64,000 nt of DNA from Gentiana macrophylla (lineage: Eukaryota; Streptophyta; Magnoliopsida; Gentianales; Gentianaceae): NCBI GenBank assembly GCA_026214975.1, contig CM047806.1, positions 75,865,491-75,929,490 of the forward strand, given 5' to 3'. Below, in pieces: positions 11,808-25,745 of the stretch (its first letter is position 1; each line of letters begins with the position of its first letter). Made by a program: the position numbers and the translations under genes. Below the pieces are notes generated by a model. It saw only the letters and a list, made by a program, of their open reading frames with translations, ran no database searches and was not told the DNA's origin.

Positions 11808-14800
11808 CGATCACAAATGAGATGTTCGATTCTCAACTGATCTTCAATATTAATCGAAACCTCTTTGACCTACCCTACGCAAGACATCGAGGCATTAGAT
11901 TAAATCCTTGGAACGGTAGGATAGACTATAAGTACTTAGTTTATGTTCCTAAAATTTATTAGTAGTGTATGATTTGGATTTATTTTTCTCACAATTTTAT
12001 TTACAACTATTTATATATATCTCTAGGGTGCTAGATCTGCTAGTGTAAAATTGACTAGTAATGACTTCGTTAAAAAGTGTCAAGTAACTAGAACGTTGTA
12101 CTTATTGATCTTACATGCGATTAATTTTTCGGAAGAGATATTTTTCTTGAGCCTTCAAGACTTAAGTGACGTAAATAAGTATAAAACATCGCTGCCACCG
12201 TGTTGAACGAGAGACAACCATAGTTAGTTTGAAAGATGATTGGGACGATAAAATTCTTCTAGTGAATTTTAATTGTGTAGTTGTCTACACGAGAAATTTT
12301 CTAATAGAAAAATTAGAGAATCATAAATTAAAGTGTCGCTTAGTTAGAGGGTATTTAGAACCGATAAACTAGTGGGAGCTTTTATCTCGTTGTTTTTCTA
12401 ATTTATTAGAAAATTAGTCCCACTGGGTAACGCTTCATTAGACATCCTACGCTCACTTAGAGTAGTGTCTACTCAATTGAACCTGCTAGTTCAAGACTAT
12501 TTTTTTAAGGAAAGTTGAGAATGAGAAAGAATGTCTATAAGTGTTAATCATCTTAACTAAAGTTTTGAGGCTAAACCAAAATTAATTATAGAATTATAGG
12601 ATAAGGAAAGTGATATCAAGCACTTAACCAATGAATCTTAGGGATTTTCTTAAACCGAGTAACTTGACTGCAACTTAGTTCTTTGGAAGAACAAGGAAGT
12701 CAGTGCATTAACAATTAATAAAGTAGACAACGGGCGCTTATTTCGCTTATAATAGTGGGAGTGATATAAGGAAATGAATTTTGATTCTATCCTAGAAAAT
12801 TTATTTTTCTCGCTTATGATTCGTTGAAACAAATGGATTCACTTTCATCTCGATACTACAGCTTGCCTTAAACAAAGTGAAGATGACATTTATAGTACTA
12901 ATCTGTGACTCGGACTTTGTTTGATAAAGACAGTAACCACTAAGAAAAGCTGAATAGGTATGTGTAAATACATCTAAAACTATTAAAGGTAAAAGGTTTC
13001 AGATTAAGATAAACGACCCTTCAATATCTATTAATTAGTGCATATATCCTGTAGATAAGACTCGACGATCGGCTAAGGGTGATTCTTATCTCCCGCCTAG
13101 AACACTATCTCAAAGGAACAATGACTAAGTTTCCTTTCAATCGGGAGAGGTAATAGATTTGAAGGGGTAACATAGCTTGTTCATCATGACCTTCGGGTCC
13201 AGTGAGAGACACAAGCTAGTGGGAGTTTTTGAGTGGTGACATTTTGTCCGATAACTACCCAAACGCGATTTAGTTTATCAAAAGAATACGAGGAGGAGTC
13301 TCTCGATTTTAGCAGAGAATAGAGTATTCCATGCTCATAAATAGGCTATAGCATAGTCTCGGGATCGATGCTCACCGCCTCCTAGTGGAATGTTTCTCAC
13401 CGAGAAAGAAACCATAAACTTGCCCTATATAGTTATTGATGTACTACAATACATCGCTAAACACGATTAAGATAATTGGTTGCAAAATAACGGTTAACAT
13501 TATTATGTAAACCGAGAAGTCTACCTAGAAGATGCTAGTGAATTTATGGATAAGTGAGTGAATTCGGTTCACACCACTCAGAATGTAGGCATTTAGCATT
13601 TAATGCTTGAAGGTAGGATCGAGATTTTGCGTAAACGCTCGCATTTTGACCTGCTCGTGAAATGCCTTAATGAGACGAGTGAAGGTTGGTTGTAAGATTC
13701 TTGAGATCGTAAAGTGACGCTTGGATCGTCACAATTTTTCCGATAGAATCTATAAGTAATGTACCATAGACCTTGGAGTACGGTTACCCAAAGGAAGTTA
13801 CTATCTCGATATAATCGTACCACGCCCAACATCGGTTGTTGGTGATTACACCGATAAATACTACTAGATCGTAATGTCAATCCACCCGTAACGCAGCTGG
13901 GAGTATGGTTTAACCATTGACCTATTATGGTTGTGTGGACTTTATAGTCTCACGAGGTGATTGATAACCCGTGGCTCTTTGTGGGTCGATAGAGATTCGA
14001 TCGCAGAGGTTGGTTCAAAACCTTATCCCCGTGAATGGAGTTTTGGTACTCCAATTGCTTCAAGATCTGTGTAACCACCGAGTGTCTCAGCCCAGTGGGG
14101 AGTAATTGGTCCTACGCCTAAAAGAGTCGAATGAATAGGAAAGTTTAACTTTCAAAGACAAAGCCGAGTGGTTCAGGGGTGATTCCCAAAAAAGAGAGAG
14201 TTAATCAGACCTTGAACTCTCTCACCACTCACTCTTGCTAGATTTCGTTAGAAAGGTAAAATATGGGTGATTCCCCGAGACTTTCTTGCCGAAACAGAGT
14301 CCGGATTCATTCGAAATGTATGGCTCTTGGTTAGAACAAATGGCAAAGTTGATCGCCGGGACTTATGTCATTTGTGGATGTAAGAGAACCTCTCGGTCAT
14401 TAAAAGTCGATGTTTTAAAATATGTGGATTTGACCGTAATATTGATAAGTCTTTTGTAGACTCGGGTATCAATATTGGTAAAATAGTAGTATTAGTGTTC
14501 ATGAATGATAACATCAAAACAGCTTGGAAACAACATGTGTGTGCTATCTCAAGTCGGAAATCGATAGGCCAAGATTCTCTGGATGAGAAAATTGACTATA
14601 TTCTAAGAATCTGATTCGGTCAAATTCACGAGAATGAGTCATTGATATCCCACCTATCTTATTGAATAAGACGATCATGCATATACGTATGCAACATTCA
14701 TCGAGTAGTCCTACCCTACCTCTCGTGAATGATTCTCTAAATCTTCGGATAAAGAGAAAATGGGATGTAGTCTCTCTTGGATAATGGCAAGTCAAAGTTA

Positions 14801-15336
14801 TCACAAGTCAATAGTAATCGAATCTTGATTCGAGCAATAAGTAGCGGTTTAGTACGCCCTCAAGTATCTTTAGATAACGAGGAATCATATGCTTGTATAT
14901 TCAGGTGCAAACTTGAATATGGTTGACTACATCGATTTCGACTTGTACTCGATTAAGGATGATCATTAAGTTCATCTCGGCTCAAGATTTACTCATAGTG
15001 CTTAGAATTTCCTTTTGGTCCTGGGAGAAATTCCGTGTCCGATAAGTCGATATCACTTCATCATGAAAACAAGGAAGAGATAGCTTAGAAGGATCTTCTC
15101 ACCATAAGAAGTCAAAAGCATATTGAGAGAGAGTACCACTGAATGGAAGGACCGGCAACATTTTAATCCTAAAGATCGCCTCGAGTCGACAACCTAACTA
15201 ATCGCTGTACCAAGTCGAGTGCTTGGAGGGTACGGCATTGGTGGATATGTCTCATCCGCTTTAGAGCAAGTAGAGAGTGTTGTGAATAAGATGAGAAAGT
15301 GGTGTGCTCTAAAACAATCGCTGCTTGTCATTTCGC
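11808..15336 (+). other. Internal region of the LARD-like element, right part
   Basis: About 3.5 kb with no frame over 100 codons and no recognisable retroelement domain on either strand. It runs without a break into the polypurine tract and 3' LTR, so it belongs to the element rather than to a separate insertion. Confidence 0.6.
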
Positions 15337-15347
15337 AAGTGGGAGAT
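15337..15347 (+). other. Polypurine tract of the LARD-like element
   Basis: AAGTGGGAGAT lies directly before TGTTAG of the 3' LTR. The same tract appears in reverse complement beside the 61.7-kb LTR (63,577-63,587), supporting a shared family. Confidence 0.8.
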
Positions 15348-17105
15348 TGTTAGTGTAGTGTCCGGAAAGACAATTTGTGTAATTGTTTTTAATGGATGAC
15401 GTAATTTATCTCACCTTATTACTTGCTTTGTGCTTGTAAGTAATACATCGCATTGCAAACCCTAAGTATATCTCAGATGTAATCACTTAACTCAAAGGTA
15501 TGGATTACACGTGAGGATTGAGTTAGTGGAGATATGCTTAAATCTGTTAGTCCGTGGTGAACTTAATCGTAGTTTAGTGGTCTCTTGATTAAAACACCAA
15601 TAATGCGCCTAACACCTTAGGTGTGATAGTCTTATCCGGACTGCCGGCAGAGGTACCTACGTGGGGCATTTATATATGATGGCATTCATATAGATCGACC
15701 GATTTAATCTGGATTTTCGATATAATTCGTAATCGAGAATCTTATTAAATCATTAGATGATCATATATGGATCAACCTTAATCCTGAGGTGATCACAGGT
15801 GCCGCTTGTCCCGGGTAGTGTTTGATGTGTTAGTTACGATTCACTTAGATATGTGTTCCAAGCCACTTCTAATTGGCACTATCTCCAAATGAGTGAGTAG
15901 TTCTCGATTTTCACAGACATGGAATCCATTCCTTCCTCAAGGAAGTAGAGAGACAAATCCCCTTATTTGTTAGCCTTGAGAATGTGATCAATCCCGGAGT
16001 TCATATTAGACTAATTGATCACTAGTCGATATGTGAACTAATTGATCATCGTGGGTTAATGGTAAATAAGGATAAGATATTTTGAGTCGGGTTCACGGAG
16101 ACTTCCCACCTGTAATGGACACCATGGAGGGTTAATCCATATGCAAGTGATTATATCAATGGACGCTTATTCACTCTGCATGGTTGAGTATAAGTATAAA
16201 TCTATAATCGGCAGAGTTCGGGCTGAGTTTATGGTGGCGTAATCCCGGAATTAATAATTAATGTACTTATTCTCGCTCGATGAATAATTTATTATTGGAG
16301 CTACCTGTTATAGGTCCATGGTCCCCGATGTGGCTTCCGAATTCGACTAATAATCTTGTTATTTGGGCTCGTTGATAATTAATTGGTCGGGCAAATTAAT
16401 TGATATGCATTGATATTATTTATGCAAATTTAAATAATATAATACACGAAAAGATATTCTCTTCATGGGCCTGGTGGCTTAGTGTGGCGCCTAATATGTC
16501 TTGGATTTTCCAAGAAATTAGTTTTCTGATAATGACATATTGTGTAATTTGTTATTTATTTGTTAAATAATTAATTGATAAATAAAAGAAAATAATTTAT
16601 TTATTATTTATCTCTTAACTATAAGGATAATTATATTTTCTTATTATAAGATTGTAATTATCTCTTATTTTTATTGATAATAATAATTAGAATTATCTCT
16701 TTTATTTTGTTAAACCGACGGTATAGGTTTTCTCTGGATTTTGCCTATAAAAAGAGAGTTCTCCCCAGCCCTGTGTGATGCAATAGCCACGAAATTCATA
16801 GAGAAAAAGGCTAAGGAGTTCGATCCTTAGCTCCACTCGGTTGGAGAAAAACTTGAGTTTTTCTTGAAGCATATCAAGCGAGGTTCTCATATCAAGAAGC
16901 GGTGTCCAACCAACCACCATTTGAGAACACATTGGAAGATCAAGGCTTCTCATCCTAAGATCAAAGCTTTCTTCCTACTATTGGTATGATTTTTAACCCC
17001 TTGTAGTATTTTAAGTCCTTTAATTATGTATTATGATGTATAAGTCGTGATCCATCCGCTGCGCGTAGATCTAACTCGTTTAGATCTAAGAACCTGCATC
17101 CTTCA
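15348..17105 (+). repeat. 3' LTR of the LARD-like element
   Basis: A 1,758-bp copy of 2,104-3,871 with an intact TGTTAG start and a TCCTTCA end. At 17,106 it abuts the RNase H region of a minus-strand copia element, into which it was probably inserted. Confidence 0.85.
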
Positions 17106-17835
17106 TCGCCTGCTACATCTCTTGTAATGGCAAAGGTTTAATCAGCTGGTGAAGTTACTTAGCTGATTACTCCAGTTAGCTGCTCCTTAGTACTTAGTCA
17201 ATTTCTATCATTCCTAACTCAGTTCTCAACATGCTGGATCTTTCATGACTGGGTGTTTTGTGAAGATGTCAGCCAATTGATTTTCAGTTGGTATGTATTT
17301 TAGAATAACATCTCATTTTTCAACATGATCTCTGATAAAGTGATGTCTCACATCAATGTGTTTTGTTCTAGAATGCAATACTGGATTTTCAGTGATAGAT
17401 ATGGCACTTGTGTTGTCACACATAATTGGAATTGTCTTCTCCTCCATACCATAATCCCTTAGTTGTTTTCTGATCCATAGTACTTGTGCACGGCAACTGC
17501 CTGCTGCTATATATTTTGATCAGCTGTTGATGTAGATATGGAGTTTTGTTTCTTGCTAAACCATGATACTAGTCTGCTGCCTAGCATTTGACATGCTCCA
17601 GAGGTGCTTTTTCTATCTATCTTGCATCCAAAGATAGTCGAGTCCGAATATGATATCAATTTGAATCCTCCATCTTTGGATACCAAATTCCAACATTGAT
17701 GGTGTTCTTCAAGTATTTGATTATTCTTTTGGTCGCTAGTAGGTGTGATTCTTTAGGTTAAGCTTGAAACCTTGCACATACTCCAACTGCAAATGCTATG
17801 TCAGGTCTGCTTGCAGTTAGATATAGCAGGGATCC
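17106..17835 (-). pseudogene. RNase H domain of the SIRE-type element
   Basis: The minus-strand translation shows LLYLTASRPDIAFAV near 17,790-17,830, then CKIDRKSTSG, WFSKKQNSIS and HFIRDHV-type RNase H motifs toward 17,300. It is the direct continuation of the RT at 19,505, separated by the solo LTR. Scattered stops make it non-functional, and the C-terminal end is cut at 17,106. Confidence 0.8.
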
Positions 17836-19504
17836 TGTTGGTCCCTTGAAAAGGCTTTGGTTAAGTTTAGAGGGGGGTGAATAAACTTAACACTTAAAAC
17901 TTTTGGAGTTAACAAACTCAAGAACTTCAAGAAATCATTGATACTCAAGAGAGTCCACGACTATTGAACTTATCGAATTTGTGCAAATGGAATTATATAA
18001 AAATTAAGCCTTATTACTTGTTGTAAAATATGATACTAAGTATTAGATACTCAGTTGTGTATGTGTGTGAGTTCAGTTGCTAGATTCAGTAGGTTGATGT
18101 ATTAAACAAACTAAATGCAGAATATAAGTGCAGAAAGTAAGTAAGCAGATTTTATAGTTGTTCCAGGTGGTGTAATCCTGTCAGTCCACTCTTCTCCTGT
18201 GATGTTGGAGGTAATTCACTTGTGATGTTTGATGTAGCTGTTACAAATATCCCTAAGTTGCTTGTCCTTCACCAATAACTATGGCTTCACAAACTGAACA
18301 CTTGGAACAGGTAGGATTGCTGCTCCAAAGTCTTCCACTGGTCCTTGAAAGGTAGGATTGCCACTTCACCAGCTCCACCATAAACAACAATCTTTCACAC
18401 ATATGTGCTTCACTGTCCTCAGCAGATTTCTTGTAAAAGAAAGATTGAATCAAGTAAATGATTCAGTTGCAGCAGCTTGATCAGGATGATATGATCAGCA
18501 GCTTGCAATCTTCAAGTGTGTAAACTTGATGTAGCTTGAATGTAGATTACACTTGAAGATTTTCTCTCTCACAAGAGCTTTAAGCTCGGTGAGGTTCAAG
18601 CAGGTGTTTTTCTTGTTAAGAAAATGCAATGTAATTATCTCTTGTTTTTCCTTAATTTTCATCATCTTTTTTATGAGTTAAGTCCTCTATTTATAGGTAG
18701 GAATTCATGTGACTTATATTTGAAATTCAAATATAGCCGCTCCAGATTTTGTCCCATTTGACTTGCTTTCATCCACTGCTCATAGTACTTCAACACGTCA
18801 GATCGCTTTTGATGTAATGTAGTCTCATCCACCCTTTGACTTGTATCCATTGGATAAAGTCCCTAATCATCCTAACGTCTCTTTTAATCTCAACCATTGA
18901 TTTGTTTGATAAATCAGAGGTTGTTAGTCGCCCTTATCCTTGTTTTTTTCAATGTAATCTTGAATAAATCGAGGTATATGTATCAAGAGTTCATAAGTCT
19001 GGCGAAATACATATCAAGAATCGAACTATAATTTGTTGTGCTTAAAACACAATGCAAGCTTACTTCTTTTATCTAACTTTTATTTATGAAGTTAGATTAC
19101 ACTTTTTGTATATAACTAAGTTCCAATCACCATCCAACTTATGGAACTTAGATTTTGTATTATAAGGTATATGTAATCGATTTAGGTCATCACTGCATTT
19201 CCCTAAATTTCGATTCCATATCCTTGACTTTAATCACTAAGTTTGATCCCTTAGCCTTCATTAATCGAAGTTTGAGCCTCACCTTCGGGCCTTCAAGAGG
19301 TTCCCGACTAGTCTCATCGACCTAGTTACCCTACCGATATGACTCGGCCTCACGATATAAGTCATCTGATCATTACAGTGCTTGTTTGATCAAACCTATA
19401 CAAAAATCAAACTCTAATAAACATTTGATCTAGACATCTTTTTGCCTATGCACTATAACAGCTAGTCTGGCACTCATCACTAAAATTCAGAAATAAGTCC
19501 AACG
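17836..19504 (+). mobile_element. Solo LTR inserted in the SIRE-type pol gene
   Basis: The segment starts TGTTGGTCCCTTGAAAAGG, is 1.67 kb long and ends AGTCCAACG, a likely CA-to-CG change of the usual terminus. The pentamer GATCC flanks both sides (17,831-17,835 and 19,505-19,509). The pol frame resumes on either side, so this is a clean insertion that later lost its internal region by LTR-LTR recombination. The AGAGGGGGGTGAATAA phrase near the start is typical of SIRE-group LTRs. Plus orientation is inferred from that similarity. Confidence 0.8.
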
Positions 19505-20400
19505 GATCCAATGATTCCTCTATACATTTTCTGATCAACATTTTTTCCAGCTTCATCCTTTCCAAGAATAGCTCTTGCACATATTGGTGTATCTGCTGTG
19601 CCACATGTATCCATACCATATTTGTGTATCAAGTCTTTTGTGTATTTGGCCTGATTGATGAAGATGCCATCTTTCAACTGTTTCACTTGTAGGCCAAGAA
19701 AATAATTCAATTCTCCCCTCATGCTCATCTGAAATTTGCTCTTCATTAGATTTGCAAATTTCTCACACAACTTTTCATCTTCTGATCCAAAAATAATGTC
19801 ATCAACATAGATTTGTACTAGCAATGTACTTATTCCTTCCTCTAGCTTGAAGAGAGTCTTATCAATGGTTCCTATGTTGAATCTATTATTGATCAAGAAT
19901 TGTGATAAAGTTTCATACCAGGCTCTGGGTGCCTGTTTGAGTCCATAAAGAGCCTTCTTGAGCTTGTATACTTTATCTTCTTTTCCCTTGAGTTGAAAAC
20001 CAAGAGGTTGTTCCACATATACTTCTTCTTCCAGAAGTCCATTTAGAAATGCACTCTTGAAATCCATTTGGTAGACTTTGAAGTTTTTTGTGCAAAGAAA
20101 TGCTAGAAAAGTCCGATTGCTTCCAGCCTTGCTATGGGTTCAAATGTCTCATCATAATCTATTCCTTCGCTGAGAGTAGCCTTTTGCAACTAGCCTTGCT
20201 TTATTTCGACAATTGTTCCTCTGCTCATCCATCTTATTTTCGATACCCATTTTGTTCCAATGATGTTGGTTATGTCCGGGTCTCACAACAAGTTCCTGCA
20301 CTTCATTTCTTTCAAATTCATTTAGTTCTTCTTGCATGGTCAGTAATCCAATCAGCATCTTGGATTGCATCATCTATTGTTTTGGGCTCTACTTGAGATA
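19505..20400 (-). pseudogene. Reverse transcriptase of the SIRE-type element
   Basis: The best open piece, 19,480-20,067, reads MDFKSAFLNG, YGLKQAPRAWYE, QIYVDDIIFGS (catalytic aspartates) and NYFLGLQVKQ. The last six residues before its stop come from the inserted LTR. Upstream, at 20,152-20,373, are ARLVAKGYSQ and the start of the RT domain in another frame, so at least one frameshift lies near 20,150. Integrase precedes it and RNase H follows. Confidence 0.9.
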
Positions 20401-21630
20401 GAAAACATGTTAGCATATGCTCCAGTTGTCTTCTGGTTCTGACTCCTGTGTGAATGTCTCAAATGACTTGATCTACAGGATGATCTCTCAGCCAATTGAG
20501 ATCAAGTTGAAGTTGTTCTTGACTTGGTGCTTCCACAACTTCAGCTTGTGTATCAGCTTCATGCTCTTGTACTGGTACCTCTTCTGTTGTATTGACTGGA
20601 GGTTCATCTTGATTTCCAAAATTGTGATTTAGAATAGTAGTTGGTATTGTTGTATTCATATAGACTTGTCTTGGTCCTGCTTCTTCAAGTTCTTGAAGGT
20701 TTTCACCATTTGTGGTTGGCTCATCAAAGACTACATGAATTGACTCTTCAATTACCAAGGTTCTTTTGTTAAGTACTCTGAATGCTTTACTGATGTCTGA
20801 GTATCCCATAAAGATTGCTTCATTAGCCTTTTCATCAAAAGTATGCAACTAATTCATGTTCAAAACAAAACATTTTGATCCAAACATATGCAAATATGAG
20901 ATATTAGGTTTCTTCCATTCCATATTTCATATGGAGTCTTTCCATGATATTTGTTGATGATTGATCTGTTTTGAGTATAGCATGTTGTATTTGCCGCTCA
21001 CCCCCAAAATCTCTTTGGTAAGCATGCTTCGCAATCATTGTTCGACGCTTCTTTGAGTGTCCTATTTCTTCTTCTCGCTACACCATTCTATTGTGGAGTC
21101 CCTCGATAGTTGATGCAAGATTTCATTTTCTTCACAATAGGTTCGATAATTTCATTTCAAATTATGTGCCTCTGTCTGATCCGATCTTGATGATCTTGAG
21201 CCTTCTTATTTTGAATTCTTCTTAGCAAACTGTAGCTTTTGAGTGTCTCTCTTTTCTTGTTCATGAATATGGTCCATGTGAATTTGGAGAAGTCATCCAC
21301 CACTACTAGAGTGTATTTCTTTCCACTTACACTGACTGGTGTGACTGGTCCAAATAGATCCATTTGCAGAAGATGTAAGATTCTTGTAGTTGACTGATGT
21401 GGCTTTGACTTGAATGAGCTTTAATTTGCTTCCTTTTGACATGCATCACAGAGGCTTTCCTTTTTGAATGTGATCTCTGGTAGGCCTTCAACTAACTTGT
21501 TCTTTGATAATTTGTTGATGGTCTTGAAATTTAGGTGATTTAATCTTCTATGCCAAATCCAGCTGGTTGATTGTTTACTTTTGACAAGTAAACATGTTTC
21601 TGCTTTAGATGTTCTCCAATCCACCACATA
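20401..21630 (-). pseudogene. Integrase region of the SIRE-type element
   Basis: From the 5' side on the minus strand: the GAG-pre-integrase domain (IWHRRLNHLNF, then CDAC, at 21,421-21,633), the catalytic core start (MDLFGPV and VVVDDFSKFTWT at 21,157-21,363), a broken core to about 20,850, and the integrase-RT linker (FMGYSDISKAFRV and IHVVFDE at 20,459-20,848). Frame changes separate the pieces. The 5' end is cut by the hAT insertion at 21,631. Confidence 0.85.
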
Positions 21631-21955
21631 CAAGGACGGAGGTAGTTATAGGGCTTTGGGGGCTAAGCTCACCCCCTTTTTTTTTTTTTTTTTTATATTA
21701 GTACCTTATGATCAACCAAGCCCAAAAGCTTCAACCCACCAGATAAAAAAAAAAAAGCCCACCTGATTTAGACCCATAGGTTTTCTAATTCCTTTCTAAT
21801 CCTGCAAGTCCCGAAAAACAAAAACAAATCCCCTGTATATTCATAATAACAATTTTTTATATAATCTTTAAAATAAAAAAATCATTCACAAATCAAAATA
21901 AAAATATAAAGAAGTAAAATAAGCTCAAGATTTTGTAATTGCAAACCACGGTTCA

Positions 21956-21996
<41 letters not shown>

Positions 21997-24900
21997 CAAG
22001 CGAGCAACATTGCAAGCGACGGCGCTGATGGTCACCACCCACCAGTCCACCACGACGGAAGGCGGCATTCATCATATACCAATCTGAAATTTTCCATCCC
22101 AACTCCCAAGTAAGTCACCATTCCTTCATATTTCATCAATTGATTTTTAGAAATGGAAAAGGCAAAACCCTGCTTTTTTGGTTTGCTTTAGATTGAAAAT
22201 TGAAACATTAAAGATCGATTTTGTAATTACTAATTAGTAATTATGTTTGTGAGGGAATTGACTAATTGGTAAATGGTAATGGTGCTCATTGAAGATAATT
22301 TTGGCAGAATAATTTTGGCACTATGACAATAGGTCAATAGCCGAAAATTTGTCATATTAAACAAACCCCAAATAAGCTAAATATGAAAATAAGTTGTTAT
22401 TGTTAATCGTTAAGGATTAATTGATTGATGTTCTTGTTAGGCTTTCTTCCTCCTAATTTCCCTATCGACAAAAAAATTTGTTGTATAACGCTCTACTTGC
22501 TAAATGGACTTGAAATTGTGAATTGTTGTGAGGTTGATCATTAGTCAAAGTGAATGGTTGTTTTATCCATCTTGAATTAATTTTATGGAAATCGTGTATT
22601 GTTATTTGTTTTGAAGACACGTTGTTTAATTTTTTTATTTTAGGGTATACATTATAATGGCACATCATGAACAAAAGAAAGAAAAACACTTTTTTTCATT
22701 CTTTAGAAAAGTTGACACATCAAAAAGTGACGCACCTTCTCGCTTCATACATGGGTTGCCTCACCATATTGAAGAAATTCCTCCTAGTTCAAACTCTCTC
22801 CTTCTAAGTTTCAACGAGTTGAAAGTGACTATATCACCGCCGAATCGAATCTTCAAAGGATCTCGGCTACGATTCCAATATGGGAACATCCTATCAATAA
22901 GCTTAGATGAGACTAGGAGAGCTTATATTGGAATGGGTCCATTTCAGCCACATCTTCCACAATATCCTATGACTAAATTTGGAAGTCAAAATCGCAGCTC
23001 GTACAACTGGTTCAAAAATTCTCATGGTTAGAGTATTTCCTTCAAAAATGCTGCGTTTTGCTTTCCATGCTTCATTTTTTATGTGCATCCAACGCGGCAT
23101 CGTGCATTTATTGTTGATAGATTTACCAATTGGAAGAGGGTTGGAGATGGTGATAATTGTTGCTTCTTGAAACATGAGGGCGGCCCCAATTCACCACATA
23201 ATAATTCTGTGGATTCAATTAATGCATTAATGAATGTACTCGACATATTGAGAGGTAATTAATGCTGACAAGTCGGGAGGAAATTCAAAAGAACCGGCTA
23301 CGGCTTGGAACAACAATTGAGAGTGTTAAGTGGCTTACTTTGCAAGGTTGTGCTTTAAGAGGTAATGACGAGTCTATGCATTCACTAAACCAAGGAAACT
23401 TTCTACAAATGATAAAGCATTCAGGAAAGTTGAGACCATATATTGGCTCCGTTGTCTTAGAAAACGCTCCTGGAAATGCAAAATTCACCTCACCCATGAT
23501 TCAAAAAGAGGTTCTAAATATTATTGCGAAAAAAGTAAGAAAAATGATTCGTAAGGAAATTGGGAATGCAAAGTTTTGTTGCTTGGTTGATGAATCCAAG
23601 GATTTGTCTAATAAGGAACAAATGGCTATTGTTTTGAGATTTGTGGATTCTCATGGTTTTGTGTGGAGCGCTTTTTTGATGTTGTACATCTTACGGATAC
23701 AACCGCATCAAATCTTAAAATGAGATATGTGATGCTCTTGTTCGATCCAATTTAAATGTTAGTGACTTATGCAGGCCAAGGCTATGATGGTGCTAGCAAC
23801 ACGCGTGGTGAGTGGAATGGGTTACAAGCGCTATTTCTAGAGATTGCCCATCCGCTTATTATATTCATTGTTTTGCACACCGCTTACAATCGGCACTAGT
23901 CGCAAACGCCAATAAAAGGAAACTTCTATTTGGTTATTTTTTCTAAATTGACCACTATTGTGAATCTTGTTAAGGCTTCTCCAAACGTCATAGTGAGTTG
24001 CAATCTAATCAAGCTAATGAGATTGTAGATTCGATAGCTATTGGTGAGCGTGAAACTGGTAGGGGGGCCAACCAAATTGGCACATTGCACCGAGCTGGAG
24101 CGACTCGGGGGAGTTCACATTTTGATTCGATTTGTGGTTTGATAGACATGTACAAATCTACTTCATTTACACTTTGTAGCATTATTGACAAGTGGATCGC
24201 CTAATTCTACATGTGGAGAAGCAACCGGTGCTTTGAGGGTGATGCGATCATTTGAATTTATCTTTATCTTGTATACTATGCATAAAATCATGGGAATAAC
24301 TGATTTGCTTTCTAAAGCCTTGCAACAAAAGAATGTCGACATCTTGACTGCCATGGATCTTGTGTCATCTACCAAAAATCTTCTTGGCTTGTAAAGGGCT
24401 GAAGGTTTTGATCCGTTGATGAATAATGTGAAAGAAGTTTGCACAAAATATGATATTCATGTTCCGGATATGAGTGATCGTCACAAAGATGCTACTGGTC
24501 GTTCGTGTCAACAAAGAGACAATATCACAGTTGAGCATCACTTTCATTTTGACATATTTAACAATGCAATAGATTTTCAATTGCAGGAGTTAAACAAACA
24601 GATTTAGTGACGAAGCAAAGAGAGCTCCTCGATTAAGTTCTTCTTTGGATCCAAAGGATAATTTCAAATCTTTCAACATCGAGAATATATGCACCCTTGC
24701 GTAAGATTTTTATCCCAATGACTTCTCTCGCCAAGACATTCATTTACTTACATCACAGCTTGGCACATTATGAGTATGATATCATTCAACAATGAAGTTT
24801 CAGGAATATCCACTCTTTCAGATTTGTGTCGTAAATTAGTTGAGACAAATAGATCTCAAATATACTTTTTGATTGAGAGGTTGATTCGTCTTATTCTAAC

Positions 24901-25380
24901 TCTTCCAGTCTCAACGGCAACCACGGAAAGGGCATTTTCTGCAATGAAACATGTTAAATCCGCTCTCCGTAATAAGATGGATGGAGAATTTTTTGTAGAT
25001 TCCTTGATAGTTTATATTGAAAGGGAATTCTCTCAAAATGTCGATGTTGATTACGTTATTGATAAATTCAATTCTCGTAAGACTCGTAGGTGCAAATCAA
25101 GTGAATAGTGTATTTAGCATTGGCACTTTTTAAAAAAACAAATTCTTAAAGATGAATTGGGTACCGTAAGCACGTGTCTAGCGAGTCATTCAAGTTATGT
25201 TTTGTTGTTTTTGGTTTACTATTTGTATAAAATGAATGTCCATTGGGTGATTCTGTTTTAAGGCTCTAAGTGGTTTTTTTTTGTGCTGAATTTTGTACTT
25301 CATTTTTTCGCTTAATACAATAGCATTACAAAAAAAATTACTCCAGTCCCCCCAGAAAGAAATTCCTGGCTCCGTCCTTG
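21631..25380 (+). mobile_element. Degraded hAT transposon (DUF4371/TTF type)
   Basis: Terminal inverted repeats are CAAGGACGGAG at the left and CTCCGTCCTTG at the right. The flanking octamers ACCACATA (21,623-21,630) and CCCACATA (25,381-25,388) match at 7 of 8 positions, as expected of a hAT 8-bp duplication. The element splits the gag/protease part of the SIRE-type retrotransposon from its integrase. Inside is a plus-strand transposase relic. The same termini bound the 177-bp element at 34,635-34,811. A 36-base A-run lies at 21,957-21,992. Confidence 0.9.
22657..25108 (+). pseudogene. hAT transposase, TTF zinc finger to dimerisation domain
   Basis: Segments appear in the order expected for plant TTF-type/DUF4371 hAT transposases. 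The N terminus is 22,657-23,031, with RRAYIGMGPFQP ahead of the zinc-finger domain. A frameshifted finger near 23,040-23,100 keeps an FCFPCF-type cysteine pair. The DUF4371 part is 23,262-23,723, with KFCCLVDESKDLSNKEQ. The C-terminal hAT dimerisation domain is 24,770-25,108, with STATTERAFSAMKHVKS and LRNKM. At least four frame breaks and internal gaps separate the parts, so no transposase can be made. Confidence 0.85.
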
Positions 25381-25745
25381 CCCACATACATGTTGTCTTC
25401 TCTTTTTCCTGTAAGAACCACTGTGTTGGTTTGGCTGTGAATTACTTTGCATCCTTCCTTGTTGAAGTGCACATTGTAGCCTTTGCCACAGAACTGACTG
25501 ATACTCAATAGGTTGAAGCTTAGTCCTTTAACATATGCCACAATGTGAATCTTCAAATTGTTTTTGAGCATTATTCCTTCCCCCTTAATTTTTCCATGGT
25601 TTTCTTTTCCTCCAAAGGTGACTTTGGGTCCTTCAAAAGATTTAAAGTCAGTGAGCCATTCTTTGTTTCCTGTCATGTGTCTGGAACATCCACTGTCTAT
25701 GAACCAGACATCCTACAAAACAAATTAATTATGTTTAGGTACCTA
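25381..25745 (-). pseudogene. Protease region of the SIRE-type element
   Basis: Near 25,665-25,715 the minus strand encodes VWFIDSGCSRHMTGNK, containing the DSG aspartic-protease motif of copia elements. The frame continues through LLSISQFCGKGY and VVLTGKREDNMY to the hAT insertion at 25,380, where the domain is cut before the GAG-pre-integrase region resumes at 21,630. Confidence 0.85.

Larger units (their letters stand above)
2104..17105 (+). mobile_element. LARD-like LTR retrotransposon, host of a nested copia element
   Basis: Two direct repeats of about 1.76 kb (2,104-3,871 and 15,348-17,105) bound this element. A tRNA-iMet-like primer site follows the first and a polypurine tract precedes the second, so the element reads on the plus strand. 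After removing the nested insertion at 5,754-11,802, about 5.4 kb of internal sequence remains. I see no gag, protease, integrase, RT or RNase H in it, and its frames stay below 175 codons. Long LTRs with a non-coding interior are the hallmark of large retrotransposon derivatives, which depend on proteins from an autonomous partner. The 5' LTR start is degraded (TGCGTCAG where the 3' copy has TGTTAG) and no target-site duplication is visible. Confidence 0.75.
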